64,000 nucleotides of DNA from Acidovorax sp. NB1 (lineage in GTDB: Bacteria > Pseudomonadota > Gammaproteobacteria > Burkholderiales > Burkholderiaceae_C). The translations under genes were made by a program, and so were the position numbers. The notes beneath the pieces are model-generated. The model was not told the DNA's origin and searched no databases. It worked only from the letters and a program-made list of their open reading frames with translations. The DNA is taken from positions 124,001 to 188,000 of the forward strand of contig NZ_BJHU01000040.1 in the NCBI RefSeq assembly GCF_005405905.1, read 5' to 3'. Below are positions 17,208 through 25,238 of the stretch, piece after piece. The first letter of the stretch is position 1, and each line of letters starts with the position of its first letter.

Positions 17208-17818
17208 CCGCCGGTCGGCTGGTCTACTGCATGGGCCCCTCGGGTGCGGGCAAGGACAGCCTGCTGCACTGGCTGCGCGCGCACCTGCCCCAGCCTTGCC
17301 CCGTGCACTGGGCGCAGCGCACCATCAGCCGTGCCGCCACGTCCGGTGGCGAAGCGCATGACAGCGTTTCGCCCCAAGCGTTTGTTGCGCTGTGCAGCGA
17401 ACACGCCTTTGCCCTGCACTGGCAGGCCAACGGCCTGGGTTATGGCGTGCGGCATGCGCAACTGGCGCCGCTGGCGCGGGGCCACTGGGTACTGCTCAAT
17501 GGCTCCCGCGCCTACCTGCCTGAGGCCCTGGCGCGGTTCCCGGACCTGGTGGCCATACACATCACCGCCAGCCCCCAGGTGCTGCGCGAGCGCCTGCTGT
17601 CGCGCGGCCGCGAGACCCGCGAAGAGGTGGAGGCCCGGGTGCAGCGCGCGCTGGCCTACACCCCACCCCCGGGAGCCGCCAGCCTGGAGGTGCACAACGA
17701 CGGCGCGCTGGGCGATGCGGGCCAGCGGCTGCTGAACGCGCTGGAAAATTTGCCGGGCTGGCCCCGGCGCAGTGGCAAACTTTCGCCCATCGCACCCATC
17801 CTTTCCAGCACGCCATGA
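17204..17818 (+). CDS. phnN: PhnN, ribose 1,5-bisphosphokinase
   Basis: This 204-residue kinase of the guanylate-kinase fold has a P-loop GPSGAGKDSLLHWL near the N-terminus, RTISRAATSGGEAHDSV and a C-terminal RLLSRGRETREEVEAR. PhnN phosphorylates ribose 1,5-bisphosphate to PRPP, recycling the sugar from C-P lyase. Start and stop each overlap a neighbour by four bases (DUF1045 gene and arsC), so translation of all three is coupled. About 20 residues after the usual domain end are poorly conserved. Confidence 0.93.
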   Translation: MTAGRLVYCMGPSGAGKDSLLHWLRAHLPQPCPVHWAQRTISRAATSGGEAHDSVSPQAFVALCSEHAFALHWQANGLGYGVRHAQLAPLARGHWVLLNGSRAYLPEALARFPDLVAIHITASPQVLRERLLSRGRETREEVEARVQRALAYTPPPGAASLEVHNDGALGDAGQRLLNALENLPGWPRRSGKLSPIAPILSSTP

Positions 17819-18237
17819 CCACCATCACGATCTATCACAACCCCAAGTGCGGCACGTCCCGCAACACCCTCGCCATGATCCGTAACAGCGGTACGGAGCC
17901 CGAGGTCATCGAATACCTGAAAACCCCGCCCGACCGCGCCACGCTGGTGGCGCTGATTGCAGCGACCGGCGAACCGGTGATCAACGCCGTGCGCACCAAG
18001 GAAGCGATCTTCACCGAGCTGCAGCTGGACGCACCAGGCGTCACCGACGCGCAGCTCATCGACGCAATGCTGCAGCACCCCATCCTCATCAACCGCCCCA
18101 TCGTCGTCACGCCCCTGGGCACTCGGCTATGCCGCCCGTCCGAGAAGGTGCTGGACATCCTGCCTGCGCCGCAGCAAGGTGGGTTCACCAAGGAAGATGG
18201 CGAAGTCATCATCGACGCGCAGGGCCAGCGTGTCTGA
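17815..18237 (+). CDS. arsC: Arsenate reductase (glutaredoxin type) ArsC
   Basis: This 140-residue protein closely follows plasmid/E. coli ArsC. Catalytic Cys12 is in YHNPKCGTSRNT, and the arsenate-binding arginines are at 60, 94 (LINRPIVV) and 107 (RLCRPSE). The family reduces arsenate to arsenite with glutathione and glutaredoxin. The ATG overlaps the phnN stop in an ATGA, so it is a real member of the phn operon rather than a chance neighbour. Phosphate starvation raises arsenate uptake, which could explain co-expression (inference). An MFS transporter follows after 39 bases. Confidence 0.95.
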   Translation: MTTITIYHNPKCGTSRNTLAMIRNSGTEPEVIEYLKTPPDRATLVALIAATGEPVINAVRTKEAIFTELQLDAPGVTDAQLIDAMLQHPILINRPIVVTPLGTRLCRPSEKVLDILPAPQQGGFTKEDGEVIIDAQGQRV

Positions 18238-18276
18238 GGCGGTTACACACCCCCAGGCCGTAGCGCACCGCGCGGC

Positions 18277-19476
18277 ATGAACGCCGCCTCGCAACGCTGG
18301 ACCGTGGCGCGCCTGGGCACGGCCCAGACCCTGGCCTGGGCCTCGTCCTACTACCTGCCCGCCATGCTGGCCGCGCCCATGGCGCGCGACCTGGGCGTGG
18401 CCACGCCCACGGTGTTCGCGGCATTTTCGGTGGCACTCATCGTGTCGGCACTGCTCGGGCCCTTCGCTGGCCGCGCCATCGACCGCCATGGCGGCCGCCC
18501 GGTGCTGGTGTGCACCAACCTGTTGTTTGCCGCCAGCCTGGCGGGCATGGCGCTGGCGCAAGGCCCTGTGGGTCTGTTTGCCGCGTGGGTGTTGATGGGC
18601 GTGGCCATGGGTTCGGGCCTGTACGAGGCTGCGTTTGCCACGCTGGTGCGGCTGTACGGCCAGGGCGCACGCGGCGCCATCACCGGCATCACGCTGATTG
18701 CGGGGTTTGCCAGCACCGTGGGCTGGCCTCTGTCGGCCTGGATGGAGACGCAGTGGGGATGGCGCGGCGCGTGCGCGGGCTGGGCGGCGCTGCACTTGCT
18801 GGTGGGCGTGCCGCTCAACGGCTGGCTGCCACGCGCCGACACAGCAAAGAAGCCGCCCCCACCTTCGGCAGATGAACCTGTGGCGGCCACCTCGGCACCG
18901 GCTGCATCCGCCCCGCCCACTGCCGCCCACCCGTTGCGCACCACCGTGCTGCTGTCGTTTGTGTTTGCCGTCACCTGGTTCACCAGTACCGCCATGGCGG
19001 CCCACCTGCCGCGACTGCTTCAGGCCAGCGGTACGTCGCTGCAGGCGGCTGTGGCCCTGGCCGCGCTGGTGGGCCCGGCACAGGTGGCAGCGCGCCTGCT
19101 GGAGTTTGGCTTGCTGCGCCGCCTGCACCCGCTGCTGTCGGCCCAGCTGGCCGCCGCCGCACATCCCGTGGGCGCTGGCCTGCTGATGGCGCTGGGCGGG
19201 CCTGCTGCGGCAGTATTTACCGTGCTGCATGGCGCGGGCAACGGCATCCTGACCATTGCCAAGGGCACGCTGCCGCTGGTGCTGTTTGGCCCCGCAGGCT
19301 ACGGCGCGCGCCAGGGCCTGATGATGGTGCCCGCCCGTGTGGCGCAGGCGTTTGCACCCGTGCTGTTTGGCATGGCGCTGGACCGCGCTGGCGCCGATGC
19401 CCTGTGGCTCACCACACTGCTGGGCCTGGCTGCGCTGGGGGCGCTGTGGCTGCTACGGCCTATGGCGCGGGCCTGA
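18277..19476 (+). CDS. MFS transporter
   Basis: This 399-residue major facilitator superfamily protein has about twelve hydrophobic segments, with DRHGGRPVLVCTN as the loop 2-3 motif and a Pro/Ala-rich central loop near residues 190-215. It is 39 bases after arsC on the same strand and may belong to that operon. Export of an arsenic or phosphonate-related compound is possible, but nothing in the sequence fixes the substrate. It is convergent with tag. Confidence 0.85.
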   Translation: MNAASQRWTVARLGTAQTLAWASSYYLPAMLAAPMARDLGVATPTVFAAFSVALIVSALLGPFAGRAIDRHGGRPVLVCTNLLFAASLAGMALAQGPVGLFAAWVLMGVAMGSGLYEAAFATLVRLYGQGARGAITGITLIAGFASTVGWPLSAWMETQWGWRGACAGWAALHLLVGVPLNGWLPRADTAKKPPPPSADEPVAATSAPAASAPPTAAHPLRTTVLLSFVFAVTWFTSTAMAAHLPRLLQASGTSLQAAVALAALVGPAQVAARLLEFGLLRRLHPLLSAQLAAAAHPVGAGLLMALGGPAAAVFTVLHGAGNGILTIAKGTLPLVLFGPAGYGARQGLMMVPARVAQAFAPVLFGMALDRAGADALWLTTLLGLAALGALWLLRPMARA

Positions 19477-19496
19477 GCGATCTATCGATTGATCGG

Positions 19497-20171
19497 TCAG
19501 CCGCGCGGCACCACAAACGCCTTGCGCGCCGCCAGCGCTGCGGGGCGCGAATGGCAACCCTCCAGGTGGTCATTCACCAGCCCCATGGCCTGCATGAAGG
19601 CGTAGACCGTGGTCGGGCCTACAAAACTCCAGCCCCGCTTTTTCAGGTCCTTGGACATGGCAACCGACGCGGGCGACGTGGACAGGGTGCGCGCCACTTC
19701 GCGCGTGATGCGCTCGGGCCGGTCTGTGGCGGCGGGCTCGTAGCGCCAGGCGTAATGCGCCAGCGAGCCGAACTCGCGCCGCAGCTCCAGCACGCGGCGC
19801 GCGTTGTTGATGGTGGACTCGATCTTGCCCCGGTGGCGCACGATGGCCGCGTCCTGCACCAGGCGCTCGACCTCGGCCGGGCCAAAGGCTGCGACCTGCT
19901 CGGCGTCGAAGTTGGCAAACACCGCGCGAAAACCCTCGCGCTTGTTCAGGATCGTGAGCCAGCTCAGGCCGGACTGAAAACCCTCCAGGCAGATCTTCTC
20001 GAACAGTCGGCGGTCGTCCGCCACCGGAAAGCCCCACTCGGTATCGTGGTAGTGGCGGTACAGCGGCGTGGCCTGGCACCAGGTGCAACGCGGGCAACCG
20101 GATTCGTCGGCGAACAGGCCGTCGGCCAGTGCGGTTGGGCGAGCAGGGTCTTGAGCAGTCGAAGGGGTCAT
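19497..20171 (-). CDS. tag: DNA-3-methyladenine glycosylase I
   Basis: This 224-residue base-excision repair enzyme removes 3-methyladenine. Zinc-site residues are visible as RCTWCQ near the N-terminus with YHDTEWG, and NDHLEGCH near the C-terminus. FEKICLEGFQSGLSWLTILNKR contains the catalytic-region Glu. The C-terminal segment GWSFVGPTTVYAFMQAMGLVNDH is typical. An ATG at 20171 was chosen; another at 20180 is possible. It is divergent from the aminopeptidase-like lipoprotein. Confidence 0.94.
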   Translation of the reverse strand: MTPSTAQDPARPTALADGLFADESGCPRCTWCQATPLYRHYHDTEWGFPVADDRRLFEKICLEGFQSGLSWLTILNKREGFRAVFANFDAEQVAAFGPAEVERLVQDAAIVRHRGKIESTINNARRVLELRREFGSLAHYAWRYEPAATDRPERITREVARTLSTSPASVAMSKDLKKRGWSFVGPTTVYAFMQAMGLVNDHLEGCHSRPAALAARKAFVVPRG

Positions 20172-20253
20172 GCGCGGCATTCTAGAAACCACCACAGCCA
20201 AGCTGCTGACAGGGCGAGCACAAAGGGCCCGATCTGCCCATAAACTGCGCTGC

Positions 20254-21411
20254 ATGCGCGAGCCACTTTCCCGCCTGCGGGCCACTTTCAGCCTGATGCT
20301 TTGCCTGGTGCTGTGCGGCTGCGCCAGCACCACCGGCCCCTCCAACGCGTGGGGCTACTACTGGCAATCGCTGCGCGGGCACATGCAGATCATGCATGCC
20401 GCAGAACCCATTGACGATTGGGTGGCGCGCAAAGACATCTCGCCCGCCCTGCGCGAGCGGCTGCAGCTGGCACAACGTGCGCGGGCCTTTGCGGTCACAG
20501 AACTCGGCCTGCCCGACAACGCTAGTTACCGCCGCTATGCCGACCTGAAGCGCCCCGCCGCCGTGTGGAATGTGGTCGCCGCGCCGCCCTATTCGCTGAC
20601 GCTGCACACGTGGTGCTTTCCGGTCACGGGCTGCATTGGCTACCGGGGTTATTTCACCGAGGCGGCAGCGCAGGCCGAGGCGGCCGAGCTGGCCGCGCAG
20701 GGCCTGGAGGTGGAGGTGTACGGCGTGCCCGCCTACTCCACGCTGGGCTACATGAACTGGGCGGGCGGCGACCCGCTGCTGTCCACCTTCATCGCCTGGC
20801 CCGAGGGCGACTTTGTGCGCCTGCTGTTCCACGAGCTGGCGCACCAGGTGGTGTACGCAAAGAACGACACCTTGTTCAACGAGTCCTTTGCCACGGCGGT
20901 GGAGCGCATCGGCGTGGCGCAGTGGCTGGCCACGCAATCCACCCCCGCCGCGCGCGAGGCCTACGCCACCAACGAGGCGCGGCGCGGCGCCTTCCGCGCC
21001 CTGACCCGCGCCACACGCGCCCAACTTGCCGCCATTTATGAGCAAAAAGAGGCCTCTGCGCGCGATGAGCAATCTCTTTTAGCTATCAAAAATGAAGCAA
21101 TGCAGCGTTTCCGCGCAGACTACGCCGCGCTGCGCGAGCGCTGGCTGAGTCCGCCCGGCGGGGGGGCGCCCCAGGCCACCAACGCCCAGGTAGCAGGCTA
21201 CGACCGCTGGGTGGCCCAGGCCAACAACGCCAGCTTCGCGGCCCAGGCCGCCTACGACGAACTGGTGCCTGCATTCGAAGCCCTGTTCGAGCGCGAGGGC
21301 CGCAGCTGGCCCCGGTTTTATGATGCCGTACGCCAATTGACGCAGCAGCCCCAGCCACAACGCCACGAGGCCTTGCGCGCACTGCTGCCATCCCAGACAA
21401 CGCCCTCATAA
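20254..21411 (+). CDS. Predicted aminopeptidase-family lipoprotein (HExxH metallopeptidase)
   Basis: This 385-residue protein has a lipoprotein signal (LCLVLCGCAS, lipobox Cys near residue 23) and the zinc motif HELAH with a downstream NESFATAVE, as in the putative aminopeptidase family (PF10023-like). It should be anchored on the periplasmic face of a membrane. The ATG at 20254 was chosen because it directly precedes the signal peptide; an earlier in-frame ATG at 20170 overlaps the divergent tag start. Residues of about 261-283 are encoded by a dispersed repeat element (see 21034-21100). The natural substrate is unknown. Confidence 0.83.
   Translation: MREPLSRLRATFSLMLCLVLCGCASTTGPSNAWGYYWQSLRGHMQIMHAAEPIDDWVARKDISPALRERLQLAQRARAFAVTELGLPDNASYRRYADLKRPAAVWNVVAAPPYSLTLHTWCFPVTGCIGYRGYFTEAAAQAEAAELAAQGLEVEVYGVPAYSTLGYMNWAGGDPLLSTFIAWPEGDFVRLLFHELAHQVVYAKNDTLFNESFATAVERIGVAQWLATQSTPAAREAYATNEARRGAFRALTRATRAQLAAIYEQKEASARDEQSLLAIKNEAMQRFRADYAALRERWLSPPGGGAPQATNAQVAGYDRWVAQANNASFAAQAAYDELVPAFEALFEREGRSWPRFYDAVRQLTQQPQPQRHEALRALLPSQTTPS
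21034..21100 (-). repeat. Dispersed ~65 bp element, copy B (inside aminopeptidase-like gene)
   Basis: On the minus strand it reads with ATTTTTGATAGCTA at one end, GCGCGCAGAGGCC in the middle and TTTTTGCTCAT at the other, matching the copies at 56250 and 43603 in order and spacing. It is translated in frame as a charged helix-like stretch in the host protein. Confidence 0.72.
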
Positions 21412-21422
21412 GGAGACGCCCC

Positions 21423-21830
21423 ATGCCAGACATCCACATCCACCGCGACCACCACCTGGGTTTCAAGGAAGCCCGCAAAGTGGCCTTCTCCTGGGCCGAA
21501 AAAGCCGAAGAGAAATTCGACATGGAATGCACCTACGAAGAGGGTGACACCGAAGACTTGCTGACCTTCACCCGCACAGGCGTCAAGGGCACGCTGCTGG
21601 TGGATGCCCACCAGTTCGAGATGAAAGCGCAGCTGGGCTTTTTGCTGGGCGCGTTCAAGGACCGCATCGAGGCCGAGATTGGCGAACAGCTGGACGCATT
21701 GCTCAATGCACCGCACCCCGGTGCCAAGAAGCCTGCGGCCGACAAGAAGAAAGCAGCGGCAGACACGGATGCTGGCAAGCCAGCCCCCAAGGCACCAGCC
21801 AAACCGGCCGCCAAGGCCAAGAAGGCCTAG
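21423..21830 (+). CDS. Polyhydroxyalkanoic acid system family protein
   Basis: This 135-residue protein matches the small family found with PHA granule regions: MPDIHIHRDHHLGFKEARKVAFSWAEKAEEKFDMEC, then a beta-rich part with FTRTGVKGTLLVDAHQFEMKAQLGFLLGAF. The last 35 residues are Lys/Ala/Pro-rich and basic, like histone-like tails of PHA-associated proteins. AGGAGA precedes the start. Function is not established for the family. Confidence 0.78.
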   Translation: MPDIHIHRDHHLGFKEARKVAFSWAEKAEEKFDMECTYEEGDTEDLLTFTRTGVKGTLLVDAHQFEMKAQLGFLLGAFKDRIEAEIGEQLDALLNAPHPGAKKPAADKKKAAADTDAGKPAPKAPAKPAAKAKKA

Positions 21831-21847
21831 CCACCCAGGCCACCGCC

Positions 21848-22552
21848 ATGACATCCCCTGCAAACGAAGCCACCGCCCACAGCCCGGCGTTTGACACCCT
21901 CTCCACGCTGCTGCACACCCGCTACAGCTGCCGCGCCTTTCTGCCCGAGCCGTTGCCGCGCAGCACCATCGAGGCCATCCTGGCCACCGCGCAGCGCACG
22001 GCATCGTGGTGCAACGCGCAGCCCTGGCAGCTCACCATAGCCAGCGGCGCCACGCTGGAGCGTCTGCGCAGCGAAATGCAGTCGCACATGACCACCGCAG
22101 CCCCCGCCCCCGACCTGCCCTGGCCCCGCGAATACCGGGGTGTGTACCAGGAACGGCGGCGCGAATGCGGCTGGGGCCTGTACGAAGCCCTGGGCATTGC
22201 CAAAGGCGACCGCGAAGCTTCGGCGCGCCAGGCGGCGCAGAATATCACCATGTTTGGCGCACCGCATGTGGCCATCATCACCAGCGACGAGGCCCTGGGC
22301 GTGTACGGCGCGGTGGACTGCGGCGCGTATGTGAGCAACTTCATGCTGGCCGCGCACAGCCTGGGCGTGGGCTCCATCGCACAGGCTGCGCTCGCGTCCT
22401 ACCCCGGCGTGCTGCGCGAGGTGCTGGGCATTGGTGACGACCGCAGCATCGTCTGTGGCATCTCGTTCGGGATGGCAGACCCAGCGCACCCGGCCAATCA
22501 CTTCCGCACCACGCGCGCCGACCCGGCCAGCAGTGTGGTGTGGAAGGACTGA
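21848..22552 (+). CDS. Nitroreductase-family oxidoreductase
   Basis: This 234-residue FMN-dependent oxidoreductase has RYSCRAFLPEPLPRSTIEAIL, QRTASWCNAQPWQL and later GAYVSNFMLAAHSLGVGSIAQAAL and ISFGMADPAHPAN, the usual nitroreductase landmarks. It may reduce nitro compounds, quinones or similar electrophiles. It follows the PHA-system gene by 17 bases and is convergent with the ornithine-cyclodeaminase-like gene. Confidence 0.88.
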   Translation: MTSPANEATAHSPAFDTLSTLLHTRYSCRAFLPEPLPRSTIEAILATAQRTASWCNAQPWQLTIASGATLERLRSEMQSHMTTAAPAPDLPWPREYRGVYQERRRECGWGLYEALGIAKGDREASARQAAQNITMFGAPHVAIITSDEALGVYGAVDCGAYVSNFMLAAHSLGVGSIAQAALASYPGVLREVLGIGDDRSIVCGISFGMADPAHPANHFRTTRADPASSVVWKD

Positions 22553-22580
22553 GACGCCGAGAGGCGGGACCTGACGAGCG

Positions 22581-23645
22581 TCAGGCCACAACGCGCAGCA
22601 TGGGACTGCGTGTATGCAGCAACCCAAACAGGTTCTTGGGGTCTGACAGCTGAGGGATGAGTTCGATGGGCTGGCCCATGCCCAGTTCGGCCGCCGCGTC
22701 GCGCAAGAAACGCAGCGCAGAAAAATCCTCGAGCGCAAACCCCACGGAGTCGAACACCGTCACCGCCGCATCGCTCGCGCGCCCGCCGTGCTGGCCCGCC
22801 AGCACCTCCCACAGCTCGGTCACTGCAAAGTCAGGCGGCAGTTGCTGGATGTCGCCTTCGATGCGCGTCTGTGGCGCGTATTCCACAAACACCTGGGCCC
22901 GGCGCAGCACGTCCGCATGCAGCTCGGTCTTTCCGGGGCAGTCGCCACCCACCGCGTTGATGTGCATGCCGGGGGCGAGCATATCGGGCGTGAGGATGGT
23001 GGCGTTGGTCTTGTCGGCCGTCACCGTGGTCACAATGTCGGCGCCACGCACGGCCTCGGCCGTGCTGGTGCAGGCCACGGTGCGCAGGCCCGTCATGCCT
23101 TGCAGGTTGGCCCGCAGCTTGGCCGTCGCAGCCGGATCGGTGTCGAACAGGCGCAGGGTGTCGATGCCCAGCAAATGGTGAAAGGCGAGCGCCTGGAACT
23201 CGCTCTGTGCACCGTTGCCAATCAGCGCCATGGTGCGGGCACCGGGGCGGGCCAAGACCCGTGCGGCCACGGCCGACATGGCGGCGGTGCGCAGCGCGGT
23301 GGTGAGGGTGAGTTCGCTCAGCAGCAGCGGCGCGCCCGTGGCCACATCGGCCAGCACGCCAAACGCCATCACCGTGGACAACCCCCAGCGCGTGTTCTTA
23401 GGGTGGCCGTTGACGTACTTGAACGCATAGGTCTGGTCGTCTGCAATCGGCATGAGTTCGATCACACCGTCGCGAGAGTGGCTCGCCACCCGTGCCGATT
23501 TGTCGAACATGCCCCACCGCAGGAAGTCAGCCTGGATGTAATCGGCGATACCGCGCAGGCAGGGCTCGACGCCCTTGTGCTGCACCAAAGCGATCACATC
23601 GGGGGCGCTGAGGTACAGGGTGGAAAAGTGCGGGGGGGTAGCCAT
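22581..23645 (-). CDS. Ornithine cyclodeaminase/mu-crystallin family protein
   Basis: This 354-residue protein has an N-terminal substrate domain and a Rossmann-like NAD(P)-binding region (ARTMALIGNGAQSEFQALAFHHLLG). KYVNGHPKN and AVGGDCPGKTELH match the ornithine cyclodeaminase family, in which Lys and Asp act in catalysis. Possible activities are ornithine cyclodeaminase or a ketimine reductase. The ATG at 23645 was chosen because the family N-terminus follows it. It is divergent from HMG-CoA lyase across a 200-base region containing a hairpin. Confidence 0.86.
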   Translation of the reverse strand: MATPPHFSTLYLSAPDVIALVQHKGVEPCLRGIADYIQADFLRWGMFDKSARVASHSRDGVIELMPIADDQTYAFKYVNGHPKNTRWGLSTVMAFGVLADVATGAPLLLSELTLTTALRTAAMSAVAARVLARPGARTMALIGNGAQSEFQALAFHHLLGIDTLRLFDTDPAATAKLRANLQGMTGLRTVACTSTAEAVRGADIVTTVTADKTNATILTPDMLAPGMHINAVGGDCPGKTELHADVLRRAQVFVEYAPQTRIEGDIQQLPPDFAVTELWEVLAGQHGGRASDAAVTVFDSVGFALEDFSALRFLRDAAAELGMGQPIELIPQLSDPKNLFGLLHTRSPMLRVVA

Positions 23646-23718
23646 GGTGTTTGTCTCCAGATACGACTGAATGTGTCTCCAGGCAGTGTCCCGAAGCGCC
23701 AAAACAATAGGAATCGCC

Positions 23719-23747
23719 CAAACTGCCGCTTATTGCAGGGCGGTTTG
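23719..23747. promoter_or_regulatory. Inverted repeat in divergent ocd-like/HMG-CoA lyase region
   Basis: CAAACTGCC and GGCGGTTTG pair at eight of nine positions with one G-T, around an 11-base loop. The site lies between two divergent starts and could be an operator. No matching regulator gene is adjacent. Confidence 0.35.
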
Positions 23748-23845
23748 CCGGTATGCCAGCCAAAATTGCCACTTTGCTCAAAAGCCCAGGGCTGCGCCCG
23801 GCGCCACCCGCGCGCTATCCTCTGCCGCTTGATTTGCACCGCACC

Positions 23846-24766
23846 ATGACGTCCCCAGAAATCCTCATCAGCGAAGTCGGCCCGCGCGACGGCCTGCAGT
23901 CCGTCAAAGCCACCATGCCCACCGCCCACAAGCTGCGCTGGATCGACGCGCTGGTGGCTGCGGGCCTGCGCGAGATTGAAGTCGGTTCGTTCGTACCCGC
24001 CCGCCTGCTGCCCCAGATGGCCGATGTGGCCGAGGTGGTGCGCCACGCCCTCACCCACCCCGGCGTCACCGTGATGGCGCTGGCGCCGAACCTGCGCGGC
24101 GCCGAGGCCGCCCTCGCGGCAGGCGTGCACAAGGTCACCTTGCCGGTGTCGGCCAGCGCCGCCCATTCGCTGGCCAATGTGCGCAAGACACGCGAGGCCA
24201 TGGTCGAAGAGGTGCGGGCCGTGGCACAGCTGCGCGACGCGCAGGCGCCCGGCGTGCTGGTGGAGGTGGGGCTGTCCACCGCCTTTGGCTGCACGCTGCA
24301 GGGCGTGGTGCCCGAGGACGATGTGATCTGGCTCGCGGCCCTGTGTGCCGAGGCGGGTGCAGACGAGGTAGGCCTGTCGGACACCACCGGCATGGCCAAC
24401 CCGGCCCAGGTGCGCCGCCTGTTCACACGCCTGCGCGCCGAGCTGGGCGTCAAGGCCGGGGCGGCCCACATGCACAACACCCGGGGCCTGGGCCTGGCCA
24501 ACTGCCTGGCGGCCTACGACGTGGGGGTGCGGACCTTTGATGCGTCGCTGGGCGGCCTGGGCGGCTGCCCCTATGCGCCCGGCGCCTCGGGCAATGTGGT
24601 GACCGAAGACCTGGTGTTCATGTTCGAGGCCATGGGCATCACCACAGGAGTGGACCTGGAGCGCCTGATGGCCGCACGCGCGCCGCTGCAGACCGGACTG
24701 CCGGGCGAGCCGGTCTACGGCATGACGCCGGAGGCGGGGCTACCCAAAGGGTGGACCCAGGGTTGA
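23846..24766 (+). CDS. Hydroxymethylglutaryl-CoA lyase
   Basis: This 306-residue HMGL-like aldolase should cleave HMG-CoA to acetoacetate and acetyl-CoA, the last step of leucine and isovalerate breakdown. SEVGPRDGLQ supplies the catalytic Arg-Asp pair. HMHNTRGLGLAN has the metal-binding His pair, and GGLGGCPYAPGASGN carries the catalytic Cys of the HMG-CoA lyase signature. The chosen ATG at 23846 lies directly before the conserved N-terminus; an earlier in-frame ATG at 23753 adds residues with no family match. A strong terminator follows. Confidence 0.93.
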   Translation: MTSPEILISEVGPRDGLQSVKATMPTAHKLRWIDALVAAGLREIEVGSFVPARLLPQMADVAEVVRHALTHPGVTVMALAPNLRGAEAALAAGVHKVTLPVSASAAHSLANVRKTREAMVEEVRAVAQLRDAQAPGVLVEVGLSTAFGCTLQGVVPEDDVIWLAALCAEAGADEVGLSDTTGMANPAQVRRLFTRLRAELGVKAGAAHMHNTRGLGLANCLAAYDVGVRTFDASLGGLGGCPYAPGASGNVVTEDLVFMFEAMGITTGVDLERLMAARAPLQTGLPGEPVYGMTPEAGLPKGWTQG

Positions 24767-24781
24767 TGCCTCTGCAGCCCC

Positions 24782-24817
24782 AATAAAAAAGGCGACCAAA
24801 AGGTCGCCTTTTTTATT
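24782..24817. terminator. Bidirectional intrinsic terminator
   Basis: AAAAAAGGCGACC and GGTCGCCTTTTTT form a perfect stem around an AAAA loop with A and T tracts on both sides. It ends HMG-CoA lyase on the plus strand and the acyl-CoA-binding-protein gene on the minus strand. Confidence 0.93.
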
Positions 24818-24834
24818 GGGAGAGAACCGCCGTA

Positions 24835-25089
24835 TCAGCTCAGCGAGGTGATCAGGTCCACATACTGCTGCTTGGCTTCATCGGCGCCCGTACCCTTGAG
24901 CTTTTCCCAGGCGTCCCACTTGGCGCGGCCCACCATGTCGGAGAAGCTGGGCTTCTTCTCGGTGTTGTCGCCTGCGGTGGCTTGCTTGTACAGCGCATAG
25001 ATCTTGAGCAGCGTGGCGTTGTCGGGACGCTCGCTCAGGTTCTTGGAATTGGCCACAGCGGCGTCGAAGGTGGCGTTGAGGTCGGCCAT
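24835..25089 (-). CDS. Acyl-CoA-binding protein
   Basis: This 84-residue protein covers the complete ACBP four-helix domain: LSERPDNATLLKIYALYKQATAGDN, then KPSFSDMVGRAKWDAWEKLKG with the Lys and Tyr positions that hold acyl-CoA, ending in KQQYVDLITSL. It buffers long-chain acyl-CoA in the cytoplasm. It is divergent from a wax ester synthase gene, which uses acyl-CoA, suggesting shared lipid metabolism. Confidence 0.94.
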   Translation of the reverse strand: MADLNATFDAAVANSKNLSERPDNATLLKIYALYKQATAGDNTEKKPSFSDMVGRAKWDAWEKLKGTGADEAKQQYVDLITSLS

Positions 25090-25238
25090 GTCAGTGTGCT
25101 CCTTGGAATGTTTGGGGGGAGGGAAAAAACGGTGTCGGCAAGGGTTTGCTGCGTTGTATCTTACGGGCTGAGCATGGCCCGGGGCCGCTCAATCCATAGA
25201 GGCAAGCCCCCAAAAATCAAACAATAGGTGTACATCTG

